Below are positions 1-8,399 of a DNA stretch of 64,000 bases, piece by piece. Every line of letters starts with the position of its first letter. Position 1 is the first letter of the stretch. This DNA is from JBGOTP01 sp963717075 (GTDB taxonomy: Bacteria > Acidobacteriota > Vicinamibacteria > Vicinamibacterales > CAVVIG01): positions 496,001-560,000 of the forward strand of contig CAVQVI010000034.1 of NCBI GenBank assembly GCA_963717075.1, read 5' to 3'. A program made the translations under genes and the position numbers. The notes under the pieces were generated by a model. The model was not told the DNA's origin. It worked only from the letters and a program-made list of their open reading frames with translations, and searched no databases.

Positions 1-322
1 CCACGGCGGTCCACTTGATGAGCGGCGGCAGGTCGGCCATGACGGACGCGCTGAGGATCATGCCAGCGACAATGGACGCGGGAGACGCAGCGACGTCGAG
101 CAAGTGGTCCAATACGGGAATGTAGTACGCGACGACTTCGATGAGCGTGGCCGAGCCGAACGCGACGAGTGCGGCATCGCTGGCGATCCAGTCAAATCCG
201 GCCGACAGCGGGACGTAGCCGACGCGCGCCGCCAGCGAAAGTACGAACAGCGGCACGAAGACGCGGAACCCGGCCGCCGCCGCGAGCCCCAATCCGAGCG
301 CCAGGCTGATGAGCGTGTCCAT
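1..322 (-). CDS. DUF4126-like membrane protein, C-terminus outside window
   Basis: The minus strand is open from an ATG at 320-322 to the left edge of the window, so 107 codons are seen and the 3' end is missing. The peptide begins MDTLISLALGLGLAAAAGFR and continues with several hydrophobic stretches (residues about 3-35, 48-65 and 75-95) with short polar turns, as in a small polytopic inner-membrane protein. The AAAAGFRVFVPLF and VVAYYIPVLDHLLD segments are what I remember of the DUF4126 family, whose function is not established. It starts 215 bases from the TonB-type receptor gene that ends at 537 on the same strand. Confidence is good for the coding call and moderate for the family. Confidence 0.75.
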   Translation of the reverse strand, partial: MDTLISLALGLGLAAAAGFRVFVPLFVLSLAARVGYVPLSAGFDWIASDAALVAFGSATLIEVVAYYIPVLDHLLDVAASPASIVAGMILSASVMADLPPLIKWTAV

Positions 323-536
323 GCTGTCCTTGCGTGTCTGTGAGCCCCGGCAGTCAGCGTTCAACTAGCGTCAGCGCCGACAACGGCTGGCCTCGGGTGG
401 ACGGACCTCCAGCCTGGCAAGGCGCGTCAAGAGCGTCAAGTGATTTCTATCGAGCCGCGTCGCCTGACGTCGAAAGCACTCGCGCTCAAAGGTTTTCGCG
501 ACACTCTTGACGGGAGGTTGACGGTCGCGACCCGCC

Positions 537-2999
537 TCAGTGTTCGAACCGTAGGTGAATTCGATACTCGCGGTAGACGGAATTGTAGAACGTGCCGAAA
601 CCCGGCGACCCGAGATTGGCCTGGACGTCGCTCGGCAGGAAAGAGTTGAGCGCGTTGGTCACGCGAAGCCCCAGCCACGGCTGCATTCTGCCGATTGTGA
701 TGCGCCGATCAATACCTGCGTCGAGACGGGCATAGGACGGGTATCGGCGCTTGTTGCGCGGGCCGACGAAGTCGAGCGCGTCGTTGACGATCGAATATGG
801 CAGCCCGCTGCGCCAGTCCAGCGTCCCGAGGACCAGCCATTGCCGTGCGGGCTTGGCCCATGCGCGGACGAAGAGGCGGTTGGGTGCATCGGCGGCCGCC
901 GGCGCATGGGCGTTGGCGCCGATGATGGGCACGAGCACCACGTCAAAAAAATCCACGAGCGCGTTCAAATCTTCTCGGGCCGAAGACCGCGTGTAGGTCA
1001 CATCGGCGTCGGCGCGCGAACCGCTCAGATGGACTGCCGCTTCGACCTGGCGGTAACTCGACCGCCCAGTGCTGCTCAGCCGCAGCTCGGCATCCTGCTC
1101 CGTGCGAACCGGATCGACGATCAGCTGTTGGCTGCCCTCGCGATCCAGCACACCGACATGCATGCTCAACATCCGGTTCAGGCGATGATCGTATGAGGCG
1201 TCCCACGTCGCACTTCGGGCTGTCTTGAGATCCGGTGCCGTGACGTGTTCGTAGAGCGTTGGAGGCCCGAGAGGGGTGATGCCATCGGTGTCGAAGCGCG
1301 TGTCCAGAGCCGCTTCGAACTGCCCGAATGCGCCCGCAACCAGCGGAGTGCGCTCGTGGAAGAGGCCAAAGCCGCCTCGCAGCACGTTGGTCCCCGAATC
1401 GTTCAGCAACACGGCCACGCCGACGCGCGGCGTGGCCGCCCAGTCGTCGATGATGCTGTAATGTTCGAGACGCCCGCCGAGTTCGACATACCAGTGTTTT
1501 CCCGACTGAATCCGGTCTTGCGCGAACAGGGCCACATCGGTGCTGTTGGCCGACTGTACCGTCGGGCCGCGGTAAACCAGCTGTCGGGACAGCGTGCCGT
1601 CAGATCGGGCAATGAGAATCGGACCGCTGTTGCTCGCGCCTTCGTACTGACTGTGCAACAGGTCTACGCCGGCCTTGAAGAGGTTGAGTCTGCCAAACGT
1701 ACGGTGAGAGCCCGACAGCGTTTCGATCCACTGATACGAAAATGCGTCGCGGCGCTGCTGATTGAAGAAGTTGCCGAGGGTCGTCCCCGGCAGGAGTTCC
1801 ATTGTGGCCGTCCCCTGACCGCTGACGCTCGCCCGGTAATCCTGGAACTGCACGGTCGACTCCAGCAATGCTGAATTTGTCAGGATGTACCGGTCCGACA
1901 CCATCGCGTGGCTCGTGCGCCCTGAGATGTCGGCGGTCGCTGCCGGAGGCGTGAATGTGCCGAGCGTGGCTTGATCGACGGAGTTGGGGAAAAGTCCGCC
2001 GTTCAGCAGGAGCGAGTGTCGAGACGAGACCTTAATATCCGCTCTGCTGAACATACTGAACCATTCGGTCGTACGGAGTTCGGTGTCTGGGCGGCTCGGG
2101 ATGTCGGTCGTTTCGTAATGGTATTGCGCCGCAACCTCCAGCGACACGCGGCCGCCGGCCAACGGCCCTCCCGTCACGATGCTCGGCTGGGCGAGCGCGA
2201 TGCCCTGGATCTGGAGTAGCGTGAATCGCCTCATCCGAAGGGCCGGCTCGAGGTTGTCCACCAGCGTTCTCCACCGATCGGTCGGGCGTCTCGGCTGGAC
2301 CACGACAACGCCTGAAGAGAAGCGGCCGAACTCCACCTCATACGGGTTGGCAAGCACCGAGACCGAGTCGACCGCCAGGGAAGGCAGAATCGGATGAGAG
2401 GTCTGTGTCACGGGATTGACGAGCGACGTCGACTGGATCTGAAAGCCCGCTTGATGGGGGCGGCCACCGTCGATGCTCGTGCCGGCGCGCACTTCGATGA
2501 TGCTCGGAAGCAGCCTCAGCGCCGACTGCACCCCTCCGCCAGGCAGCTGAAGCTCGGCTTCCTCGTGGTGGACCGTCTCGACTACAGCGAGGGTGTCGGC
2601 GTTCGAGATCGTGGGTGATGCCACCACGTGCACGCGGTCCGTCAACGTGGCAATCGCGAGATCCAGCATCACTTTGACGACCTGACCGGGCAGGACAACC
2701 GCGGAGACATCGGCGGATTGGAAGCCTTCGAGTGCGGCGTACAAGTGGTATTCGGCTGGCGGCAGGGTGATGCTCACGTGGCCTTCGCCGTCAGACAATT
2801 CCTCGGCAACCTGCGCGTCCGACGGTCCCACGACACGCACCAGCACGCCAGGAAGGACCACGGATCCCTTCTGCGTCGAGATGGTGCATTCGAGGGTCCC
2901 GCGTGAATCGCCAGCGGCCTGGGCGCGCGCCGGAGAACTGGCGGCCGTGAGGCACACGGCGGCCAGAAACGTCCGAACAAGAAGTGCGCGGAGAGTCAC
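537..2999 (-). CDS. TonB-dependent receptor-like outer membrane protein
   Basis: This 820-residue protein has an N-terminal signal peptide (residues 1-27, ending PARAQ). A carboxypeptidase regulatory-like or Ig-like domain follows (about 35-115), then a plug-like region (about 120-230) and a long beta-rich C-terminal barrel. That domain order is the common acidobacterial TonB-dependent receptor type, which takes up oligosaccharides or other large solutes across the outer membrane. The barrel lacks a terminal phenylalanine (it ends LRFEH), which is atypical for BAM substrates. I see no classic TonB box, so the energy-coupling role is assumed from the family. It is separated by 271 bases from the protease gene upstream and is probably transcribed alone. 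The substrate cannot be read from the sequence. Confidence 0.75.
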   Translation of the reverse strand: MTLRALLVRTFLAAVCLTAASSPARAQAAGDSRGTLECTISTQKGSVVLPGVLVRVVGPSDAQVAEELSDGEGHVSITLPPAEYHLYAALEGFQSADVSAVVLPGQVVKVMLDLAIATLTDRVHVVASPTISNADTLAVVETVHHEEAELQLPGGGVQSALRLLPSIIEVRAGTSIDGGRPHQAGFQIQSTSLVNPVTQTSHPILPSLAVDSVSVLANPYEVEFGRFSSGVVVVQPRRPTDRWRTLVDNLEPALRMRRFTLLQIQGIALAQPSIVTGGPLAGGRVSLEVAAQYHYETTDIPSRPDTELRTTEWFSMFSRADIKVSSRHSLLLNGGLFPNSVDQATLGTFTPPAATADISGRTSHAMVSDRYILTNSALLESTVQFQDYRASVSGQGTATMELLPGTTLGNFFNQQRRDAFSYQWIETLSGSHRTFGRLNLFKAGVDLLHSQYEGASNSGPILIARSDGTLSRQLVYRGPTVQSANSTDVALFAQDRIQSGKHWYVELGGRLEHYSIIDDWAATPRVGVAVLLNDSGTNVLRGGFGLFHERTPLVAGAFGQFEAALDTRFDTDGITPLGPPTLYEHVTAPDLKTARSATWDASYDHRLNRMLSMHVGVLDREGSQQLIVDPVRTEQDAELRLSSTGRSSYRQVEAAVHLSGSRADADVTYTRSSAREDLNALVDFFDVVLVPIIGANAHAPAAADAPNRLFVRAWAKPARQWLVLGTLDWRSGLPYSIVNDALDFVGPRNKRRYPSYARLDAGIDRRITIGRMQPWLGLRVTNALNSFLPSDVQANLGSPGFGTFYNSVYREYRIHLRFEH

Positions 3000-3270
3000 T
3001 GTTTGGAGTTTCGTATGCAGAAGGGTAGGAAGTCCATCTGACAGAAGTTGTACGGAGGCGCGATGTGAGGACCCGTCGCGAAGCTCTATCTCATTACTTT
3101 ATCACTTTGCCAACCGCAGTGAGGCAGCAGACAAGTACCGCGTGTTCTTGGCTTTGCAGAATCCCGGCGGGTCCTCCATGAGGACAGTGGCGCGCCGCGC
3201 TTCGTGCGCGGCCGAGGCCGTCGGTTCGCCTGCGGACTTCCCGCCGGGACGTGCACGTCAGGATCCGGCG

Positions 3271-3912
3271 TCAGCTCGATGAAGTGATTCGGAAACGCGT
3301 CGGCGGCGGCGGAGGCGGCAAGACGGGGTACAGCGCTCGCACTCCGGTGATGTCGTCCACGTCGAGTGTTCGATTGCTGGTGTTGCAGGACGACACCGAC
3401 GGAAACATGGTCGCGCTCGCGGATGCCGAGTGTCCGAGGCCAAGGGCGTGTCCGAACTCGTGCGCGGCTATGTCTTCGATGTAGAAGCCGCCTGAGCAGC
3501 CGGTTGAACCGGCGTAGAACTTGAACCCGCCATCCCAGAACACGATGTCGGCATCGACGATGCGGGAACCGCTGGACCACCAGTAGGCCGTGGCAATGGC
3601 TGCGCCGTTTGAGGCGTTGCGAAACATCACAAGGTTGACGCCATCAAATGTGTTGGTCGTTCCAGAACTCGGGCCGGCATAGACGAACTGGAAGGCGCCA
3701 GATTGCTGCTGCCAGGTGTCTGCGCCCGCGCGAACGGCGCCTTCAGCCGAAGACGCTGGCAGATCGAGATTGTCCGCGTTGACGTAGTAGGTCGTCTGCG
3801 GCTGGCTCCACGCGGGGCCGTTCAGCACGTAGGCCCTCGAATCGACGGACAGCACAGTGGCGGCGGCGACGATCACCGCCAGTAGCGCAATCGGTGTTCT
3901 CATGATGGGCAT
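3271..3912 (-). CDS. Secreted matrixin-like zinc metalloprotease
   Basis: The 213-residue product has a signal peptide (about residues 1-24) and a clear metzincin zinc site, AAHEFGHALGLGHS, in which three histidines bind zinc and the glutamate is catalytic. A short methionine-turn-like SATMFPS lies about ten residues later. This is the arrangement of matrixin (M10) proteases, which cleave extracellular proteins. There is no obvious cysteine-switch pro-domain, so the bacterial enzyme may be secreted active. The C-terminus is a proline run (LPPPPPPT) and a short tail. Its ATG lies 7 bases after the stop of the small secreted protein encoded at 3920-4420, so the two are probably co-transcribed. 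The family call is firm; the substrate is unknown. Confidence 0.85.
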   Translation of the reverse strand: MPIMRTPIALLAVIVAAATVLSVDSRAYVLNGPAWSQPQTTYYVNADNLDLPASSAEGAVRAGADTWQQQSGAFQFVYAGPSSGTTNTFDGVNLVMFRNASNGAAIATAYWWSSGSRIVDADIVFWDGGFKFYAGSTGCSGGFYIEDIAAHEFGHALGLGHSASASATMFPSVSSCNTSNRTLDVDDITGVRALYPVLPPPPPPTRFRITSSS

Positions 3913-3919
3913 CGCATGA

Positions 3920-4420
3920 CTACCGCTTGCTGCCGGCCACCACTTCGCGGCGAATTTCTTCGAGGGTCAGGCTGCTGCCAGAGACGCGATTCGACGCGTC
4001 GAGCTTCAGAACGCCCTGCCCGCGCAGGTGTGGTACAAACGATCCGCGCGCGTTGCGTCTCAAGTAGAAGACCGCACGATCGCCCGTTGACAGCTGTGTC
4101 TGGTCGGACACGTGGAGGGTGAGATCGCCAATCGTGCCGCCCTCTATTTCGACGTCCACGGTCGGTGTGACCTGACCTTTGAGCGTCTCGTTCACGGCAA
4201 CCCGAACGACGGAGACAATCAGCCGGTCGCCGAACTCATTCACTTGCCAGGCAGGCGCCGCCGATGCGACGCGCCCGACGACAACCCGTTCCGCGCCCCG
4301 AGCGCGTTCGCTCAGTGGTACTGGAGATCCCGGAGTCTGACCGGCCTCGATCGCCCGCGTCGATGCGAGCAGGCCGCAGCACAGAAACAGGACGCGGAGA
4401 TGGCGGTTCGGGCGGGACAT
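3920..4420 (-). CDS. Secreted hypothetical protein next to matrixin-like protease
   Basis: This 166-residue protein has an N-terminal signal (RHLRVLFLCCGLLASTRAIEAG), followed by a beta-rich region with alternating hydrophobic residues (VVVGRVASAAPAW, VRVAVNETLKG, VDVEIEGG). I chose the ATG at 4418-4420 because an AGG lies a short distance upstream and the longer reading frame to 4498 has no signal-like start. The pattern of a short beta domain with a TGDRAVFYLRR segment resembles secreted proteins found beside matrixin-like proteases in acidobacterial genomes, but I do not recognise a named family. The 7-base gap to the protease downstream implies one transcript, and an inhibitor or chaperone role for the protease is possible but unproven. 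Confidence 0.6.
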   Translation of the reverse strand: MSRPNRHLRVLFLCCGLLASTRAIEAGQTPGSPVPLSERARGAERVVVGRVASAAPAWQVNEFGDRLIVSVVRVAVNETLKGQVTPTVDVEIEGGTIGDLTLHVSDQTQLSTGDRAVFYLRRNARGSFVPHLRGQGVLKLDASNRVSGSSLTLEEIRREVVAGSKR

Positions 4421-4644
4421 CGCCGGGCAGTACCTCAACAACGGTGCCGTGACGCTGGCGCGTCCGCCGTGACGCACAAGGCACTGCCGCACAAGCAATT
4501 GGTGTGAGAGAGAACGTCGCCAGACGTGGCGGGACGTGTTACAGGCTGTCCAAAACTGAGACCAGGCTCACAGAATCGTCCAGGTGAATCCGCACCGGGT
4601 GAGCAACGCTAGGAAGCGCGCGTCGACCCGGCGCGGGATCCTCC

Positions 4645-6234
4645 TCAGCGCGAGGTCGCGCGCGAAGTCGAAGTCGCGCGATGCTGTTGAAATCTCTCGA
4701 TGGCGTCGAGCTGCGGCGTGAGCAGGTGATTTCGGAGCGTGGGTGGGTCGCTCAGATCCATGTAGGCCTCCTTGGCGGCGTCGTACGGAGCCCATCGCGG
4801 CAGTCCCTCGCCGTTCGGATCGCCGCGGATCGCGAAATTCGCCCAGTAGCTGGACATCATGTCCGCCAACCGCCAGTCGGCGTCCGTAAAGGTCCAGTCG
4901 TGCTGCCGGAGATCGTTGAAGACGTACGGCACTTCGGACGTGTGGAACGCTCTGAGCTGCTTGCTGTTCGGGTGGGGCGGCACATGCGAGAACTCGTAGA
5001 GGTAGGCTTTCTGTCCGGCCGCAACCATCATGCGTGCCCAGGTGCGCATGTGGACCGTGAACGTCGACTGGCCGCCGATTGCCGCCACGGCATCGACGAT
5101 ATCAGTGTCTGTCGTCACAGGAAATGCGGCCTCGAATTCTGGACTCAAGGTCCCGTACTCCTTCGCCAGGTAGGCACGGTAATCGCTCGTCGTTTTCGGT
5201 GCAGCCGCCGCGTTCGGCGCCCGCTCGTTCTTGTTCGAGCCGACGAGCACGTTCACCATGGCTTGCTTCCGCTCCGCGTACAACGTGCGCACTTGGTCCG
5301 GGAGCACCCACCCATCGACGTTCTCCGCGGTTCGAAATGGAATCTTGAGGATCTTGTCCACCGGGAGTGCCCGCAGGCCTTCAAGGGAATCGACGCCGGC
5401 CGCCTTGGCGAACTCCAGTCCGCCTTTCTCGGCAGCCGGCAGTTCATCGCGGTCGGCCTGGAGATACGGCTGCGGGTTGAAGCGCCCGCCGCTCTCGCCA
5501 ATGGCGCGATGGAAGAGACCGCGGCTGAGCGGGGAGGCGACGAGGAGGCTGACCGTCCACGAGCCCGCAGACTCACCCTGAATGGTCACGCGATTCGGGT
5601 CGCCGCCGAACGCCGCGATGTTCTTCTTGACCCACTGGAGCGCGGCGATCTGATCGAGGAAGCCATAGTTGCCCGATGAGTGGTGCGGTGATTCGGCCGT
5701 CAGCGCCGGATGAGCCATGAACCCGAGCGCCGCCATCCGGTAGTTCACCGTGACAAGCACCACACCCTTTTTCGCGATCGGTGCGCCGTTCGGCGTGTAG
5801 CTAGCGCCGGAGCCATAGTTCCATCCACCACCGTGATACCAAACGACCACAGGCCGCCGCTCACCGGGACGCGCAGCAGTCCAGACGTTCAAGTACAAAC
5901 AATCTTCGCTTTGAGGCTCGGTGGGATCCGGAAAGATCGATCCCGGCGCGTGAGCGTTCTGGGGGCACGCGGGCCCGACCTCGTCGGCACGCCGGGTGCC
6001 AGCCCACGCGACTATCGGCTGCGGTGGTTTCCAGCGGAGGGTCCCGACGGGTGGAGCCGCAAAGGGGATGCCCTTGTAACTCCGCACGCCATCGACTGTC
6101 GCGCCTGAAACCATCCCACCCTCGACTTTCACCACGGCAGCGGCCGTCGAACCAGGACTTCCGAGCGTCCCCGCTCCGACGGCAAGGGAGAAGACGCTGG
6201 ATGCGGCGATTAGGACCGACAAGATCGTTCTCAT
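4645..6234 (-). CDS. Secreted type B carboxylesterase
   Basis: The 529-residue protein is a carboxylesterase/para-nitrobenzyl esterase of the alpha/beta hydrolase fold, which hydrolyses carboxylic esters. The family signature EDCLYLNVWT is present, the nucleophile serine sits in GESAGS, and the catalytic histidine is probably in AFHTSEVPYVF. The start at 6234 gives a signal peptide (MRTILSVLIAASSVFSLAVG) preceded by a GGGGAG ribosome site 8 bases upstream, so the longer frame to 6297 is not the likely start. The mature enzyme should be periplasmic or extracellular. Length is normal for the family. The C-terminal few residues (RATSTSRATSR) are low complexity. Neighbours on the same strand are a sugar dehydrogenase upstream and the protease pair downstream, with no clear pathway link. 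Confidence 0.9.
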   Translation of the reverse strand: MRTILSVLIAASSVFSLAVGAGTLGSPGSTAAAVVKVEGGMVSGATVDGVRSYKGIPFAAPPVGTLRWKPPQPIVAWAGTRRADEVGPACPQNAHAPGSIFPDPTEPQSEDCLYLNVWTAARPGERRPVVVWYHGGGWNYGSGASYTPNGAPIAKKGVVLVTVNYRMAALGFMAHPALTAESPHHSSGNYGFLDQIAALQWVKKNIAAFGGDPNRVTIQGESAGSWTVSLLVASPLSRGLFHRAIGESGGRFNPQPYLQADRDELPAAEKGGLEFAKAAGVDSLEGLRALPVDKILKIPFRTAENVDGWVLPDQVRTLYAERKQAMVNVLVGSNKNERAPNAAAAPKTTSDYRAYLAKEYGTLSPEFEAAFPVTTDTDIVDAVAAIGGQSTFTVHMRTWARMMVAAGQKAYLYEFSHVPPHPNSKQLRAFHTSEVPYVFNDLRQHDWTFTDADWRLADMMSSYWANFAIRGDPNGEGLPRWAPYDAAKEAYMDLSDPPTLRNHLLTPQLDAIERFQQHRATSTSRATSR

Positions 6235-6342
6235 TGAACACTCCCCATGGCGCATGGCGGCGCAGAGGCGATCGCGCCGCATCCGCTGAGCGGCCATATT
6301 AACTTACCCGACGCTGCCAAACGAGGGGTGAACGCGGCAATC

Positions 6343-7620
6343 CTACCGAACGATGTGCAGGTTGGTCGGCGCTAGCGGAGGGCTCGCGAGTTGGATCCTG
6401 CCGACGCTACCCGCGCCGCGTGCGAGGTAGTACAGAGCCCCATCCGGGCCGACTTTCAGATCGACCGGCGAGGAGATGCTCACGGCAAACTGCGTAGCCA
6501 CAGCCGGACTGGCGGGATCGATGTAGTAAATCCAGCCAGAGCAGAATTCGGCGAAGAAGTACTTGCCTACATATGATGCTGGAAACGTCGACGTCGTTGG
6601 GTTGTAGAACGCGCCGCCGGTGATGGCACAGCCGGTCGGCGTGCCTCCGCTGTGCCGGTACGAATAGACGGGATTCGTGAACTGTGGATACGTCCCGCCG
6701 TCGAACGGGCCTTCGGTCGTCGGCCAGCCGAAATTGCGTCCCCCACGCCCGTCGTTGATTTCCTCGAAGGTCACTTCACCCACGTCGTTGATGAACGTCA
6801 GACCGGTGCCGGGCTGGATGCTGAACGTGAAAGGATTGCGCAATCCCAAGGTCCAAATCAACCGGTTCTTGCCAGTGGCCGTCGCGAAGAACGGGTTGTC
6901 GGGAGGCACCTGGTCGGTCGGATCCGGCACCGGGTTCATGCGAACGATCTTGCCGAGCAGATTGTCGAGCGACTGCGAGTTGCTGCGGTTGGCGTTCTCG
7001 CCGTGCGCGGCGTAGAGCTTTCCGTCCAGTCCGAAGTGGATGGCCCCGCCGTTGTGGTTGGTGGCGCCACTCAGATCGTCGAAGTCGAGGAGCACCACCT
7101 CGGGGACCGTTGAATCCGCGACATCCCCACTGGCGGTGAATCGGCTGACACGATTGTGAATAGCGGGTGAGGTCGCCGTGTAGTAGACATAGATGAACTG
7201 GTTGCTCGCGAAATTCGGATCGAAGGCGATACCGAGCAGCCCGCGTTCACCCGACGCGTTTACGGTCAATGTGAGGAAGGGCGCCGGAAGCAACGCACCG
7301 TTCTTGATCACGCGCAGCTGCCCCCCCTGTTGCGTCACGAACAAGCGGCCGTCCGGCGCAAACTCCATCGCTGTGGGGTTCGACAGCCCGCTCGCCACGG
7401 TCAGGTCCTGAAAACCGGGGGGAAGGCCGGTGGCTGCGCGCCCAGGAGATGCCGGCCACGCGGCGGCCATCACGAGTGTCAACAGTACTTCTCGCGGTCG
7501 CACCCACGTCGGTGCTGCGAAGCGCGCGAGGCCGCGCCGTCTCGAGGATTGAGGAGCAGTTGGCATGCGCGAGAAAGCCTGTGAACGGTTCATTCTAGCG
7601 GCAAGATCCATACCGGGCAT
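6343..7620 (-). CDS. PQQ-dependent sugar dehydrogenase (glucose/sorbosone dehydrogenase-like)
   Basis: This 425-residue protein matches the soluble glucose/sorbosone dehydrogenase family, six-bladed beta-propellers that use PQQ to oxidise aldoses. Key stretches are LSNPTAMEFAPDGRLFVTQQ, GERGLLGIAFDPNF, HNGGAIHFGLDGKLY and TLGLRNPFTFSIQP. An N-terminal signal of about 62 residues from the longest start contains a hydrophobic run (VLLTLVMAAAWPASPG). The start is uncertain: ATGs at 7620, 7611 and 7593 are in frame and an AAGGA lies just upstream of the first, which favours 7611 or 7593. The propeller core ends with an ordinary tail (LAPTNLHIVR). It would donate electrons to the respiratory chain through a cytochrome or quinone, as other enzymes in this window may. 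Confidence 0.85.
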   Translation of the reverse strand: MPGMDLAARMNRSQAFSRMPTAPQSSRRRGLARFAAPTWVRPREVLLTLVMAAAWPASPGRAATGLPPGFQDLTVASGLSNPTAMEFAPDGRLFVTQQGGQLRVIKNGALLPAPFLTLTVNASGERGLLGIAFDPNFASNQFIYVYYTATSPAIHNRVSRFTASGDVADSTVPEVVLLDFDDLSGATNHNGGAIHFGLDGKLYAAHGENANRSNSQSLDNLLGKIVRMNPVPDPTDQVPPDNPFFATATGKNRLIWTLGLRNPFTFSIQPGTGLTFINDVGEVTFEEINDGRGGRNFGWPTTEGPFDGGTYPQFTNPVYSYRHSGGTPTGCAITGGAFYNPTTSTFPASYVGKYFFAEFCSGWIYYIDPASPAVATQFAVSISSPVDLKVGPDGALYYLARGAGSVGRIQLASPPLAPTNLHIVR

Positions 7621-8033
7621 TTTCCTTTTGGGATTGCTGTGTATTTGGCGGGGCTGCCATGAAACCCCCAGGCCGCAACTGCCATTAGTGTCGGCCCGCT
7701 GACACTTGCTGCTCGGGCATCTCGAGGCGCTCGGTCACGCTCACGGTGACAGCGTGAAGAGTTCGAAGGGCGCCCAATAGTACGGCTGAGTTGTGGCGCC
7801 TCCGCGACGAAGGAGCGTGAGTCAGGGTGACGGCCAAGTCCAGTGGACTGTCAAGATTTGCCGTGGTGTGCGCGGTGAAGTGCACGTTGAAAAACACTCC
7901 CCGCGCCCATCAGTCGAATCGTGCCGAATCTGCATAGTCGCCGATTCGGCCACCCGCCATCATGTGTCGATAGGGCGGGTCACAAGGCAGAACGCGATCC
8001 GTCTGTCCGTACGTGAAGTGTCCACATTGAACT
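7621..8033. other. Intergenic region with several dyads, no gene seen
   Basis: No convincing gene is visible in these 413 bases. Three perfect inverted repeats stand out. AGTGTC/GACACT at 7687-7692 and 7701-7706 is 67 bases upstream of the sugar dehydrogenase start and could be an operator. TCACGCT/AGCGTGA is at 7735-7741 and 7751-7757. GCCGAATC/GATTCGGC at 7923-7930 and 7943-7950 lies 84 bases before the response-regulator remnant. The divergent layout makes regulation from here plausible, but none of these sites has a known cognate factor. Confidence 0.4.
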
Positions 8034-8350
8034 GTGGTTAACGAACTACCCCGTCCTCGAGTCCTCCTGGCGGACGATCACAACATTCCTGTCAGCGCGT
8101 TCGAGAAGCTGCTGGCTCCCCGAGTGCGGGATCGTCGGCACCGAGTCCGACGGGCGGACGCCTGCGGCGCGCGCCGGCTGAAACCGGGCGCCATCGTCCT
8201 CGCCATCGCGATGCCTCTCCTCAATGGTCTCGACGCCCGGCGTCAAATCAAGTAGCTGTAGAAGAGCGTCAAGCTGGTGTGCGTCACGATGAACCAGGAT
8301 CCCCGGACCGCCGAAGCGTTTTCATGCCGGACTGCGGGGATGGTCGGGTC
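8034..8350 (+). pseudogene. Decayed response-regulator receiver domain
   Basis: From the GTG at 8034 the peptide RPRVLLADDHNIPV and then, after a frame change, ECGIVGTESDGR are the start of a NarL/LuxR-type receiver domain. A second frame change leads to LKPGAIVLAIAMPLLNGLDARRQIK and, after stop codons near 8253-8259, KLVCVTMNQDP. The order fits the family (VLLADDH, then VLDIxMP), but the phosphoacceptor aspartate position reads alanine (VLAIAMP), the chain is shifted at least twice near 8122-8180, and the C-terminal half and any DNA-binding domain are gone. The remnant runs straight into the next gene, so the apparent N-terminal extension of that gene is derived from this remnant. Loss of the aspartate and the truncation argue for true decay. 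Confidence 0.7.
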
Positions 8351-8399
8351 GTTGGAAGTGCTGCAATGCTCGCGGAGGGCCGCTCCTCGCGTGCCAATC

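Noticed and set aside
436..536. GCGTCAAGAGCGTCAAG and a nearby CTCTTGACG as a CRISPR or regulatory array
   Set aside because: Only one short inverted match; not repeated and not near a known regulator.
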